Assembly: GCA_964497585.1 (NCBI GenBank)
Contig: CAZCDS010000015.1
Span: forward strand, 1 to 64,000
Direction: 5' to 3'
Length of the DNA stretch: 64,000 nt
Source of the DNA: CAZCDS01 sp964497585
GTDB taxonomy: Bacteria; Desulfobacterota; Desulfomonilia; Desulfomonilales; Desulfomonilaceae
A program made the translations under genes and the position numbers. Shown here in pieces: positions 17,950 to 26,308 of the stretch. Position 1 is the stretch's first letter; each line of letters begins with the position of its first letter. The notes below the pieces were generated by a model that had not been told where the DNA came from, searched no databases, and saw nothing but the letters and a program-made list of their open reading frames with translations.

Positions 17950-18087
17950 GATGCGCTCCTTGAAATAGCGAAAGCCGAAGGCCGGCACGTTGTGGTTGGG
18001 ACCGATTCGCACAAAACCGGTAATTCTGATGTCTTGGGAAAGAACTCTGAGTCCGTATCGCCAGGGGTTGGGCCGGTGGTCGGCCGG

Positions 18088-18573
18088 CTATTCCTGCGCG
18101 GAGTCGGGTCCTTTCCTCGCGGCACTTTGGACGGCCTCCAGGATCTTGGAATATCCGGTGCAACGGCAGAGGTTGCCTGCAAGAGCGGTCTTGATCTCTG
18201 CCTCACTCGGGCCGGGGTTCCGGTCCAGAAGGGCTTTGGACGAGAGTATCATCCCAGGAGTGCAGAACCCGCACTGGACCGCCCCGCGATCGACAAACGC
18301 CTGCTGAATGGGGTGGAGTTCGCCCTCGCTTGCCATGCCCTCGATGGTGAGGATCTCCGAACCATCAGCTTCGAGCGCGAGCGTCAAGCAGGAGCGTATG
18401 GGCTGACCGTTCATCAGGACGGTGCAGGCCCCGCATACGCCTTCCGAGCAACCTTCCTTCACTCCGGTAAAATCGAGGTTGTGGCGCAGCACTTCCAACA
18501 ATGTGGTGTTGGGCGTGACGACCAGGTCGACTTCGTCGCCGTTCACCGTAAGACTAAGTAGAGCCTTGTTCAT
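18088..18573 (-). CDS. [2Fe-2S] small subunit of a 4-hydroxybenzoyl-CoA-reductase-like enzyme
   Basis: 161 residues carrying two [2Fe-2S] clusters. The N-terminal plant-ferredoxin-type site is CSEGVCGAC plus a later Cys (C42, C47, C50, C62). The C-terminal helical site is CGFC...CRC (C101, C104, C136, C138). It passes electrons between the FAD/4Fe-4S subunit and the molybdenum centre. The ATG at 18573 has AAAGG upstream; an in-frame start at 18666 is not supported. It lies between the medium and large subunit genes, giving the order medium-small-large. Confidence 0.95.
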   Translation of the reverse strand: MNKALLSLTVNGDEVDLVVTPNTTLLEVLRHNLDFTGVKEGCSEGVCGACTVLMNGQPIRSCLTLALEADGSEILTIEGMASEGELHPIQQAFVDRGAVQCGFCTPGMILSSKALLDRNPGPSEAEIKTALAGNLCRCTGYSKILEAVQSAARKGPDSAQE

Positions 18574-18666
18574 TTCGCAGCCTTTATGGATAGCGTTGCC
18601 CCTCAGGTCGCTCAAGAGGTTCGTGGTGAAGGGCAAAGGATCTCGGGGGTTGATGCCACGGTGCAA

Positions 18667-19671
18667 TCACGGAGAGCCATTTCGGAGGCGGAGCGCCTCC
18701 GCCGTCGCCCGTCGAGCCGTGACCCGGGCCATCTTGATTCGGTACTCCCGGGACATGGAAGCGTTCTTGACGACGATCCCTTCCGCCGCGAGAAAAGCCG
18801 CCTCACCTGCGACCTCGACCATCTCGGGGCTCGGCTCCGAACCCTTGACGGTCTTCTCTATGTCCTTGAGGATTACCGGGGCCGGTCCCAGGGCGGACAG
18901 CACCAAACGGAACTGTTCCACCCGGCCGTTCTCAACGATCGCGGTTGCCGCGGCATTCACAAGGGGGAAGTCGATGGCGGATCGTAAACTGAGCCGCTGG
19001 TACGACCACGAAAGTGGGGCCCAAGGTAATGGTATGCGGATCGCGGTGAGCAGCTCCTCGGGCGCGATATTGAAGGGGCTCTCACCCTTTCCCGTGTAGA
19101 ATTCCGCCAGTGGGATCTGGCGTCTTCCGCCCGGTCCGGCCACTTCCCCTATTGCCGAGAGAGCCACCAGAGCGGGAACGGTGTCGCCCGAACAGATGGC
19201 CTGACACGATTCGGAACCTTCGAGCGCGTGGCATTCCTTCCCGCCGGTACGGTGGCAGCTCCCCACGCCCTGTCTCCAGAACAGGCTCTGGTTGTAGAGT
19301 ATGCACCTCGGGTAAAGACAGATGTTGCCGCCGATCGTACCTCTGAACGCCTGTATGCCCATCGCGCCGATGGACTGCACCGCTCGAACCAGAATGGGAA
19401 AATGCTCCTTCACCGCATCGTGTGACGCGGTTTCTGCCAGGCTGGTCCCAGCCTTGATGACAAGAGCATTGGGCTGAAGCTCTATCCCCTGGAGTTCCTT
19501 GATGTTCTTCAGGCTGATGAGCGTAGAGGGAGCAATGACCCGGTGCTTGAGATTGACGAGAAGATCGGTGCCGCCGGCCAGGATCGAGGCTGACGCGCCG
19601 AATTCACCTTTAATCTTGAGAGCCTCATCGAGGGCAGCAGGCGCATGGTATTCAAACGGAGGCAAGCGCAT
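18667..19671 (-). CDS. FAD-binding medium subunit with extra [4Fe-4S] site, 4-hydroxybenzoyl-CoA reductase beta type
   Basis: 334 residues from the ATG at 19671 (AGGAG 5 bases upstream). It has the FAD-binding ILAGGTDLLVN loop (about 30-40) and FRGTIGGN block of this flavoprotein family. Between them and SGDTVPALVAL lies an insertion with Cys at 123, 139, 147 and 156. The spacing of 16, 8 and 9 is exactly that of the [4Fe-4S] ligands I recall for HcrB of Thauera (122, 138, 146, 155), a cluster peculiar to 4-hydroxybenzoyl-CoA reductases, where it helps drive electrons inward to the low-potential reduction. This is the best evidence for the enzyme's class. First gene of its operon, divergent from the CoA-transferase. 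Confidence 0.93.
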   Translation of the reverse strand: MRLPPFEYHAPAALDEALKIKGEFGASASILAGGTDLLVNLKHRVIAPSTLISLKNIKELQGIELQPNALVIKAGTSLAETASHDAVKEHFPILVRAVQSIGAMGIQAFRGTIGGNICLYPRCILYNQSLFWRQGVGSCHRTGGKECHALEGSESCQAICSGDTVPALVALSAIGEVAGPGGRRQIPLAEFYTGKGESPFNIAPEELLTAIRIPLPWAPLSWSYQRLSLRSAIDFPLVNAAATAIVENGRVEQFRLVLSALGPAPVILKDIEKTVKGSEPSPEMVEVAGEAAFLAAEGIVVKNASMSREYRIKMARVTARRATAEALRLRNGSP

Positions 19672-19836
19672 GGGGACTCCTGGATGAATGGCAAGCGGTT
19701 CGTGAGCCTCCAACGGGCTTGACACGATTGTTGATATCGGATTAACTGTTCCCGGAGGATGTTTCCGACTCCCAATAATAGGCTTTCACCATACCACTGT
19801 CAACATCATTGTCCTTCATGGAAGGAGAGCAGCCGG

Positions 19837-21030
19837 ATGGATCTCTTCAGGAATATTACGGTTCTTTCGTTGGAACAAGCAACCGTGCTTCCCTACCTGA
19901 CCTATCGTCTTGCCATGGACGGCTGCCGCATCGTGCGCCTCGAGCACCCGGTGTACGGCGATCCCAACCGCCTCGTCGGAGAGCCATTCCTCGAGGGTGA
20001 AGAGCGCATGAACAGCTACTTCATGGCTATTAACTCGGGCAAGGAAGCCCTCACGCTCAACCTCGGCGATCCCACGGGAAAAGAACTGCTCGTCAGGCTC
20101 ATCAAAGAGCTGAACGTGGACATCTTTGCAACCAACCAGTTGCCGAGGAACTACGAAAAGCTCGGAATCGCCTATGAATCGCTCAAGGCCGTGAAGGAAG
20201 ACCTCATCTGGCTCGGGATCACGGGATTCGGCCCGGCCAGCAACGACGCGGCATACGATCCGATCCTCCAGGCAAGGGGAGGACTCATGGAGCTCACCGG
20301 CGAAGCGGGCGAGACCCCTGAAGTTGTCGGCATTCCACTCCCGGACATGGGAACGAGCGAGCACTGCTACGGGCTCCTCATGAAGGCCCTGTTCGTCAGA
20401 GCGGCGACCGGGCAAGGATCGCGTATCGACATGTCGATGTTTGAGAGCACAACCTCCTGGCTCACCGTACCGATGACCATGACCAAGACCTTCGGCAAGG
20501 CGATCACCCGCCGCGGGAATACGCACGAATTCTTTGCGCCGGTCTCGGTCTACCCGACGTCGGACGGGTACGTGTACATCGCGGTGGGGAATGACAAGCA
20601 GTTCAAGGCGCTTTCGGAACTTTCCGAATTCGCTGCAGTTGCGAAGGAGGAGTACGCGAAGAACCTCGGACGCATCCGGGATGTCGAGAACCTTAACGAC
20701 GCGATTTCCGAGGCCACCGCGAAGATGACCACAGGCCGTCTCCTGGAGCTGATGCGATCGATCGGCGTTGCAGCCTCCAAGATCAATAGTATCGAAGACG
20801 TCGCGGCCGATCCGCTCGTCGCGCCCAAGCTGATCAAGGCCAGAGACGAAAAAACCGCCTTTGAACTGACGCTGGCGCCTCCTCCCTTTGAGACGGACTT
20901 TCTCAAAGAGAATCGGAACACGCTCTCCTTTCCGCCAAGATTCGGGGAACACAACGAAGCGATTCTCGGCAAGGAACTCGGTTTCAGCGCGGACCAGATC
21001 GCCGCGCTCAAGGCAGACGGGATCATCTGA
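19837..21030 (+). CDS. CaiB/BaiF (family III) CoA-transferase
   Basis: 397 residues from the ATG at 19837, with GGAAGGAGAG upstream. Family III transferases move CoA between acyl-CoA and a free acid through an aspartyl-CoA anhydride; the catalytic Asp is D141 in the AAYDPILQARGGLM motif. NSGKEALTLNL and MFESTTSWL are other family blocks. It is divergent from the Mo-enzyme operon (about 165 bases between starts) and is followed by a mutase gene, so it probably activates or recycles a CoA ester in the same pathway. The acid it handles cannot be read from sequence. Confidence 0.92.
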   Translation: MDLFRNITVLSLEQATVLPYLTYRLAMDGCRIVRLEHPVYGDPNRLVGEPFLEGEERMNSYFMAINSGKEALTLNLGDPTGKELLVRLIKELNVDIFATNQLPRNYEKLGIAYESLKAVKEDLIWLGITGFGPASNDAAYDPILQARGGLMELTGEAGETPEVVGIPLPDMGTSEHCYGLLMKALFVRAATGQGSRIDMSMFESTTSWLTVPMTMTKTFGKAITRRGNTHEFFAPVSVYPTSDGYVYIAVGNDKQFKALSELSEFAAVAKEEYAKNLGRIRDVENLNDAISEATAKMTTGRLLELMRSIGVAASKINSIEDVAADPLVAPKLIKARDEKTAFELTLAPPPFETDFLKENRNTLSFPPRFGEHNEAILGKELGFSADQIAALKADGII

Positions 21031-21148
21031 CAGGCCGAAGGATGTCGTGAGGCATGGAAAGCGCGGCCTCCGGCAACCGTCGGGCATGTCGTGCCGTGTC
21101 CGATGCCTCTTTCATCCCTCGCTTTCTCACCAATAGATAGAGGACACC

Positions 21149-22777
21149 ATGGGCGTAGCCAAGTACATCAAGAACGAAAAGGACGGTATCGAGGAAGTAA
21201 CCCTCCAGTCCGGCATCAGAGTGAAACCGAAGTACGGGCCGGAAGACTTGGAGCAAGTCGGATTCAACTACGAGACCGACCTCGCGGATCCAGGCGAATA
21301 TCCTTTTACCCGGGGTATTCATCCACTCGGATACCGGTCGAGAGCGTGGACCACAAGGCAGTATTCCGGGTTCGGCACCCCCGAGGAGACGAACGAACGG
21401 TTCAAGCTCCTCATCTCGCACGGTCAGACCGGACTCAATGTGGCCTTCGACCTGCCGACCCAGATGGGATACGATTCGGATAATTCCATAGTCGAAGGCG
21501 AAGTGGGGCGGGTCGGCATGGCCGTCGATACGCTCCGGGACTTCGAGAAAGCATTTGCGGATATTCAGCTCGACCGGATCGGATCGGGGCTCACTATCAA
21601 TGCGGTCGCAAGCGTCATGCTGGCCATGTACCAGGCCATGGCGGAAAAACGGGGATTCGACGTCACCCGGATCAGCGCCACCCCTCAGAACGACATCCTC
21701 AAGGAGATGATCGGCCGGGGCGCCTGGATCTACCCCGTGGAGGACGCGGTCAGGCTCATCGGCGACACCATTGAATATTCCATAACCACACTCCCCCGCT
21801 GCAATCCCGTATCAGTCTGCGGGTACCACATCCGTGAATCCGGTGCGAATCCCGCGCAGGAGATCGGCTTCGCGCTGGAGATATCCAATACGTACATCGA
21901 CGAGGCCATATCCAGAGGATTGAGCGTGGATGACGTCGCTCGACGAATCACCTTCAATTTCAACATATTCGGGAACCTCTGGGAACAGGTTGCCAAGTTC
22001 CGAGCCGCGCGAAAACTCTGGGCGAAGAACCTCAAAGAGCGATACGTAGCCAAGAACCCCAAGTCCATGCACCTGCGGGGACTCTTCGGCGGCGGCGGGT
22101 TCGGTCTGACCAAGGCCCAACCGGAAAACAACATCATGCGGAGCGCATACTACGCTCTGGGCGCGGCTCTTGCCGGAGCGCAAACCACCGCGCTCTGTTC
22201 CTTTGACGAGGCCTTCACGATCCCAACCCCCCGGGCCGCTCTACTCTCCCTGCGCACCTGCGAGCTGCTCATGGACGAGATCGGCCTGAGAGACACCGTC
22301 GACCCGCTCGCAGGCTCGTACTTCATCGAGACGCTCACCAAACAGATGGAAGAGAAAATCGAGGAAGAACGCGCCAAGATCCAGGCTTTGGGCGGCATGA
22401 TTCAGGCAGTCTCCACAGGATACGTCCAGAAGCTCGTCGCACAGCAGGCGTACCAGTGGGAACGAGGACTCAAGTCCGGAGAATACGTCAAGGTCGGGGT
22501 CAACAAATACGTGGACGAAGCAGAACAGGAAGTGGAACTCCACGAATACGATCCCGCAACCCAGGAGCGGCAGATAGAGAACCTCAAACAGGTCAAGGCC
22601 GAGAGAAATGACGCGGACGTGTCAAGGACGCTCAAGGAATTGGAGAGAGTCACCCGGGCAAAGGAAAACGTCATGCCCGCTCTTGTCGAATGCTGTAAAG
22701 CGTACGCCACCCTCGGCGAAATGGCCGGCGTCTTCCGAAACGTCTTCGGCGAATTCAAGGAGCCCAGCATTTTCTAG
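21149..22777 (+). CDS. Methylmalonyl-CoA-mutase family large subunit (no B12 domain)
   Basis: 542 residues: the TIM-barrel substrate domain of adenosylcobalamin acyl-CoA mutases only. The C-terminal B12-binding domain (DxHxxG) is absent, so a separate small subunit is needed, as in the archaeal-type enzymes; none is in this window. Substrate-pocket positions match methylmalonyl-CoA mutase as far as I can align: Tyr62 (Tyr89 of the Propionibacterium enzyme), Arg190 (Arg207) and His227 (His244). The FDLPTQMGYDSDN block is closer to the two-subunit and isobutyryl-CoA mutase branches. It follows the CoA-transferase by 118 bases on the same strand and is followed by a hairpin terminator. Isomerisation of methylmalonyl-CoA is likely, another acyl-CoA possible. 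Confidence 0.88.
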   Translation: MGVAKYIKNEKDGIEEVTLQSGIRVKPKYGPEDLEQVGFNYETDLADPGEYPFTRGIHPLGYRSRAWTTRQYSGFGTPEETNERFKLLISHGQTGLNVAFDLPTQMGYDSDNSIVEGEVGRVGMAVDTLRDFEKAFADIQLDRIGSGLTINAVASVMLAMYQAMAEKRGFDVTRISATPQNDILKEMIGRGAWIYPVEDAVRLIGDTIEYSITTLPRCNPVSVCGYHIRESGANPAQEIGFALEISNTYIDEAISRGLSVDDVARRITFNFNIFGNLWEQVAKFRAARKLWAKNLKERYVAKNPKSMHLRGLFGGGGFGLTKAQPENNIMRSAYYALGAALAGAQTTALCSFDEAFTIPTPRAALLSLRTCELLMDEIGLRDTVDPLAGSYFIETLTKQMEEKIEEERAKIQALGGMIQAVSTGYVQKLVAQQAYQWERGLKSGEYVKVGVNKYVDEAEQEVELHEYDPATQERQIENLKQVKAERNDADVSRTLKELERVTRAKENVMPALVECCKAYATLGEMAGVFRNVFGEFKEPSIF

Positions 22778-22860
22778 GAGAAGAATGCGGGGAGGACCTT
22801 TTTGCAAAAAAGCCCTCCCCAGTTTTCTTTCTCTTCCCTCCTCCCCAAAAAAAAAAGCCT
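22778..22860 (+). terminator. Probable terminator of the CoA-transferase/mutase unit; dispersed repeat copy C
   Basis: GGGGAGG (22789-22795) pairs with CCTCCCC (22814-22820), enclosing the palindrome CTTTTTGCAAAAAAG. A T-rich run (AGTTTTCTTTCTCTT) follows, then CCTCCCCAAAAA. It begins 2 bases after the mutase stop, and is the best-preserved copy of the window's five-member repeat. Confidence 0.65.
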
Positions 22861-22889
22861 CCTACGCTTTGAGGAGGTGTGTAGGAGGC
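22857..22889. repeat. Hairpin, 9-bp perfect arms
   Basis: GCCTCCTAC and GTAGGAGGC flank a 15-base loop, directly after repeat copy C. May be a second terminator stem. Confidence 0.5.
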
Positions 22890-23328
22890 GGAAGAAAAAG
22901 TCGTGGTTGTTTTTGATTCTTGAGTCGCACCGTGAGCGACTCTGCCCCTAGCCATCGTTGATACTTGGTATTGCAGGCAGTGCAAGGTCGAGTTCGGGAT
23001 CAGCTTCCGGATGAACGGTACGCCGGAACCGGCCAGCGCCATATTTGAGTAGGACGTTCAGTTCCATCGCACAAACCCGCTTTGGGAGCGCCTTAGGAAT
23101 TCTCCGTATCCAGGATTTGACGGTCCAATAGTAGACAAGGAGGGGGTTGTCAAGCACTTTGTGTGGGTGATGGGTAACGCTATGAAATCATAAACCTATT
23201 TCTGTCTTTGATCCGGAAAATGGTGGAAAGTTGGAACGCTGAGGACGTCACCGCGGTAATCGGTTCAAGGCAGGGCGGACCCCCTTTAAGATCACTCGTC
23301 ACTTGTTCGAAACCTGCCTGGTGTACTC
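22890..23328. other. Intergenic region, nothing recognised
   Basis: About 440 bases between the mutase terminator and the convergent membrane-protein gene. Open frames here lack ribosome sites and protein-like composition. Confidence 0.5.
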
Positions 23329-23637
23329 CTATCCGGGGAGGAGACGGGCGAGATTCGACTTGAACTGGGTGAGACCGAAAAACACACCCGCGAGCCATCC
23401 CCCGATACAGCCCGAAAGGAACGGCATGGGCTGAGGGATCTGCTCATAAACGATCCGGTAGTAGAGGAGCAGATCAACCGCGACAAAGGATGCAACACCC
23501 GCCAGCAGGAATACCCGGATGAAGTTCTTCCGAGAGACCTTCAGGAAAGTTCCCGCCAGGTAGAATACGAGAATCTCCACGCCCACGCAGAGCCCAAAGC
23601 CCATGAATCCGGCCTTCAAGACATCAAACATGTTCAT
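23329..23637 (-). CDS. Hypothetical small multi-pass membrane protein
   Basis: About 102 residues with three likely transmembrane helices: GFMGFGLCVGVEILVFYLAG, FIRVFLLAGVASFVAVDLLL, and FLSGCIGGWLAGVFFGL, the last two separated by a YYRIVYEQIPQPMP loop. The ATG at 23637 is preceded by AAGGA 9 bases upstream; a longer frame to 23730 is unlikely. No family recognised. Confidence 0.62.
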   Translation of the reverse strand: MNMFDVLKAGFMGFGLCVGVEILVFYLAGTFLKVSRKNFIRVFLLAGVASFVAVDLLLYYRIVYEQIPQPMPFLSGCIGGWLAGVFFGLTQFKSNLARLLPG

Positions 23638-23804
23638 AGTGCTGCATCCTTGGTTCCGCGAGGAGCCCCGATAGTGCTGATAGCCGGAGCCTCTGTACCA
23701 AAACGTGGGAACTGCGTCCAGGGATACCATCTCACGAGGAGCCTCTTGCGAGGAGGCGCCCCAAGGGAGCGGGGCAAGCTCATCCCTGTGTACGCGCGTC
23801 GGTG

Positions 23805-24206
23805 TTACTTCCCATTGTCCCTGTCCGAGTCGTCGTCGGGAAAGTCCGAGGCCAGGCCCAGGTAGTTCACACCGTAGATGATGGACCCTTCGTCTTTGTC
23901 TTTGTAAAGTAAGAGAACCCGATCTCCCTCGAGCGGAAGCTTCGGGGGCCTGAACTTGGCCTTCCAGCGAAGAATGAACTTGCGTTCGGGACCGTTTTCA
24001 GGCTTCAACAGGAGATATCCTTCTCCTACCTTGGAGATCACGCCCTCAATCCTTTGGATGGGGGCGGCAATCGCAATGGAGACCACCACTGCGACGACAG
24101 CCCCGGCGAGCGCGCAAGCCCGCAAAAGCTTTTTGATTCGTATGAGAACGTGGGCATGGACCGTCGTCCCCCTCCGCTTGATGTCCCGATTCGGCTGCAT
24201 TGTCAT
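23805..24206 (-). CDS. Hypothetical exported or membrane-anchored protein
   Basis: 133 residues. A basic N-terminus (residues 1-27) precedes one hydrophobic helix (ACALAGAVVAVVVSIAIAA), either an uncleaved anchor or a long-n-region signal peptide with an AAP-like site. The remaining 85 residues look like a small beta domain (GVISKVGEGYLLLKPENG, then KLPLEGDRVLLLY), with an acidic end (FPDDDSDRDNGK). It reads like an OB-fold or SH3-like periplasmic domain, which is only an impression. GGCAAGG lies upstream of the ATG. Confidence 0.62.
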   Translation of the reverse strand: MTMQPNRDIKRRGTTVHAHVLIRIKKLLRACALAGAVVAVVVSIAIAAPIQRIEGVISKVGEGYLLLKPENGPERKFILRWKAKFRPPKLPLEGDRVLLLYKDKDEGSIIYGVNYLGLASDFPDDDSDRDNGK

Positions 24207-24257
24207 CCTTGCCGAGGCCTAATCGTGCACGGGAGCCGGCACGGCACGAGGGTCGCG

Positions 24258-24719
24258 TCATTCCTTGGATTTCTTCCCTGTCATGCCGGTGACGTCGATC
24301 CTGATGACCGCGGCTATTCCGAGCACCGCCTCATGATACTCGTGACCGGTGCCCCCCGAATAATGTTCCATGATAATCTCGAGGGCCTTGATCTTTTCTT
24401 GCGGGTCTTCGACGATCCGGGCTGTGCCCATACCGATGACACTGCGGTATCGTACCGTCCACTTGCACGCGGGGTCGCCCGGGACCACTTCGACGCCCAC
24501 CTCGGTTTCGAAGCATACCCAATTGTTCTTCTTGAGGATCTCGATCTTCCGGCCCGCCTGCGCTGAATGAATGTACAAACAGTTGTCCCGGTACCCAAAA
24601 CATACAGGAACGACGTACGGCATATCGTCGTCCACGAGTCCTATCCGTAGGACAAGGGCCTCCTCAAGGATTGACTCGATTGCAGCTCGATCCGTAATTT
24701 CCTGGTCGTGTCGCCTCAT
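24258..24719 (-). CDS. Pyridoxamine 5'-phosphate oxidase-like FMN-binding protein (NimA type)
   Basis: 153 residues of the split-barrel flavin-binding fold. The N-terminal block ALVLRIGLVDDDMPYVVPVCFGY and the next LYIHSAQAGRKIEILKKN are typical of the NimA-like group of small FMN (or F420/heme) proteins, which reduce nitro-compounds or act as flavin-dependent reductases. The real substrate is unknown. It stands alone between a membrane-protein gene and the NfnB gene, all on the minus strand. Confidence 0.85.
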   Translation of the reverse strand: MRRHDQEITDRAAIESILEEALVLRIGLVDDDMPYVVPVCFGYRDNCLYIHSAQAGRKIEILKKNNWVCFETEVGVEVVPGDPACKWTVRYRSVIGMGTARIVEDPQEKIKALEIIMEHYSGGTGHEYHEAVLGIAAVIRIDVTGMTGKKSKE

Positions 24720-24847
24720 GGTTCAGCCGTGGATCGGAGAGGGACCTTCATTGAAATCCGACGGGCAGCGTTATGGAAAAAAGGGGAGAAAGTAGCGTGG
24801 AATCATTCCCGGTGAGGACTGATTCCACGCGATCTTGTGAGTCGGGA

Positions 24848-26308
24848 TCAGGCTGAGGTCTCCGCGTCGGGCTTCGGAGCTGGCTCGCCCAGTCCGAATG
24901 TGTCGAGCATGGAGAGTGCAGCTTTCCTGCCCGCGCCCATGGCCAGGATCACCGTAGCCGCGCCCGTGACGATGTCGCCGCCGGCCCAGATGCGATCCCT
25001 GCTGGTCTTGCCTGTTTCGAGGTCCGCGACGATGTTGCCCCACTTGTTCGTTTCCAGTCCCGGGGTAGTCGACGGAACAAGCGGGTTGGCGGCGTTTCCG
25101 ATAGCCACAATGGCCGTGTCGCATTCGAGTTCAAAGGTCTCGCCTTCAACGGGGATGGGACGCCGCCTGCCCGAATCATCGGGCTCGCCCAGCTTCATCT
25201 GCTGGCAGTGCAGCCCCACGGCCCAGCCGCCCTCGTTTCCGATAATCTCGAGGGGGGCGGCCAGGAGTTTGAACTGCACGCCTTCCTCAACCGCATGATG
25301 AACCTCTTCCGCTCTGGCGGGGAGTTCCTCCATGGTCCTGCGGTAGACGATGGTGACCTCTTCAGCTCCGAGCCGCAACGCGGTCCTTGCCGAATCCATG
25401 GCCACGTTCCCTCCGCCGAACACTACCACCCTTCTCCCCTTGGCCACGGGCGTGTCGGCTTCGGGAAAGAGATAGGCCTTCATCAGGTTGGCACGGGTGA
25501 GGTACTCGTTGGCGGAATAGACTCCGTTGAGATTCTCACCCGGAATCCTTAGGAAGAGCGGTGCGCCCGCGCCGGTGCCGATGAAGACTCCGTCGAACCG
25601 TTCCAGCAGGTCATCGATGGTCTCGATTCGACCGACCACCCAGTTCGTATGGAACTCCACGCCCATCTTCCTCAGCTCGTTGATCTCGGCCCTCACGATA
25701 GCCTTGGGGAGACGGAACTCGGGTATCCCGTAGACAAGTACGCCGCCGAGTTCGTGGAGCGCTTCATAGACCGTTACGGCCACGCCCTTCTGAATGAGCG
25801 CCCCCGAGAGAGTCAAACCGGCCGGGCCCGAACCGACGACCGCTACCTTGTGGCCGGAAGGTTTGGGGAGCTCAGGCATCTTTCCCTCGCCGTACGCGGC
25901 CGCGTAGTCCGCAACGAACCGCTCCAGTCGGCCGATCGCGCAGGGTTCACCCTTGCCCTTCTTGCCGAGCACGCAGGTTTGTTCGCACTGCGTCTCCTGT
26001 GGGCAGACCCTGCCTGCGATCCTCGGCAGAGAGTTCTTCTCCTTGACCTTCCATGCTGCGCTGATGAAGTCGCCTTGCTTGACCATCTCGATGAAATCGG
26101 GAATATCCACTTCGACCGGGCATCCCTTCACGCAATAGGGCTTCTTGCACTGGAGGCACCGGCTCGCTTCCATGAGGGCCGTATCGTTGGGATAGCCGAG
26201 CGCGACTTCATAGAAATTGTGCGCCCGTTCAATCGGGTCCTGCTCGGGCATTTTCTGCCGGGGGATCTTGGGCCTTTTCTTCTTTGTCGGTTGCTCCTGC
26301 TCGCTCAT
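24848..26308 (-). CDS. nfnB: NADH-dependent reduced ferredoxin:NADP+ oxidoreductase, NfnB-like subunit (glutamate-synthase small-subunit family)
   Basis: 486 residues. The N-terminal adrenodoxin-reductase-type module carries Cys clusters CLQCKKPYCVKGCP and CPQETQCEQTC for two [4Fe-4S] centres, then FAD-binding VVGSGPAGL and NADPH-binding VVFGGGNVAMD. Alone it would be called GltD/GltA small subunit. However, it overlaps by 4 bases (ATGA) with a gene for the matching NfnA-type flavoprotein, and no glutamate-synthase large subunit is present. In anaerobes this pair bifurcates electrons: NADPH to NAD+ and ferredoxin, or the reverse. Confidence 0.88.
   Translation of the reverse strand: MSEQEQPTKKKRPKIPRQKMPEQDPIERAHNFYEVALGYPNDTALMEASRCLQCKKPYCVKGCPVEVDIPDFIEMVKQGDFISAAWKVKEKNSLPRIAGRVCPQETQCEQTCVLGKKGKGEPCAIGRLERFVADYAAAYGEGKMPELPKPSGHKVAVVGSGPAGLTLSGALIQKGVAVTVYEALHELGGVLVYGIPEFRLPKAIVRAEINELRKMGVEFHTNWVVGRIETIDDLLERFDGVFIGTGAGAPLFLRIPGENLNGVYSANEYLTRANLMKAYLFPEADTPVAKGRRVVVFGGGNVAMDSARTALRLGAEEVTIVYRRTMEELPARAEEVHHAVEEGVQFKLLAAPLEIIGNEGGWAVGLHCQQMKLGEPDDSGRRRPIPVEGETFELECDTAIVAIGNAANPLVPSTTPGLETNKWGNIVADLETGKTSRDRIWAGGDIVTGAATVILAMGAGRKAALSMLDTFGLGEPAPKPDAETSA

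Noticed and set aside
24848..26308. Glutamate synthase small subunit
   Set aside because: The overlapping NfnA-type partner and missing large subunit make an Nfn complex the better call, although the family is the same.
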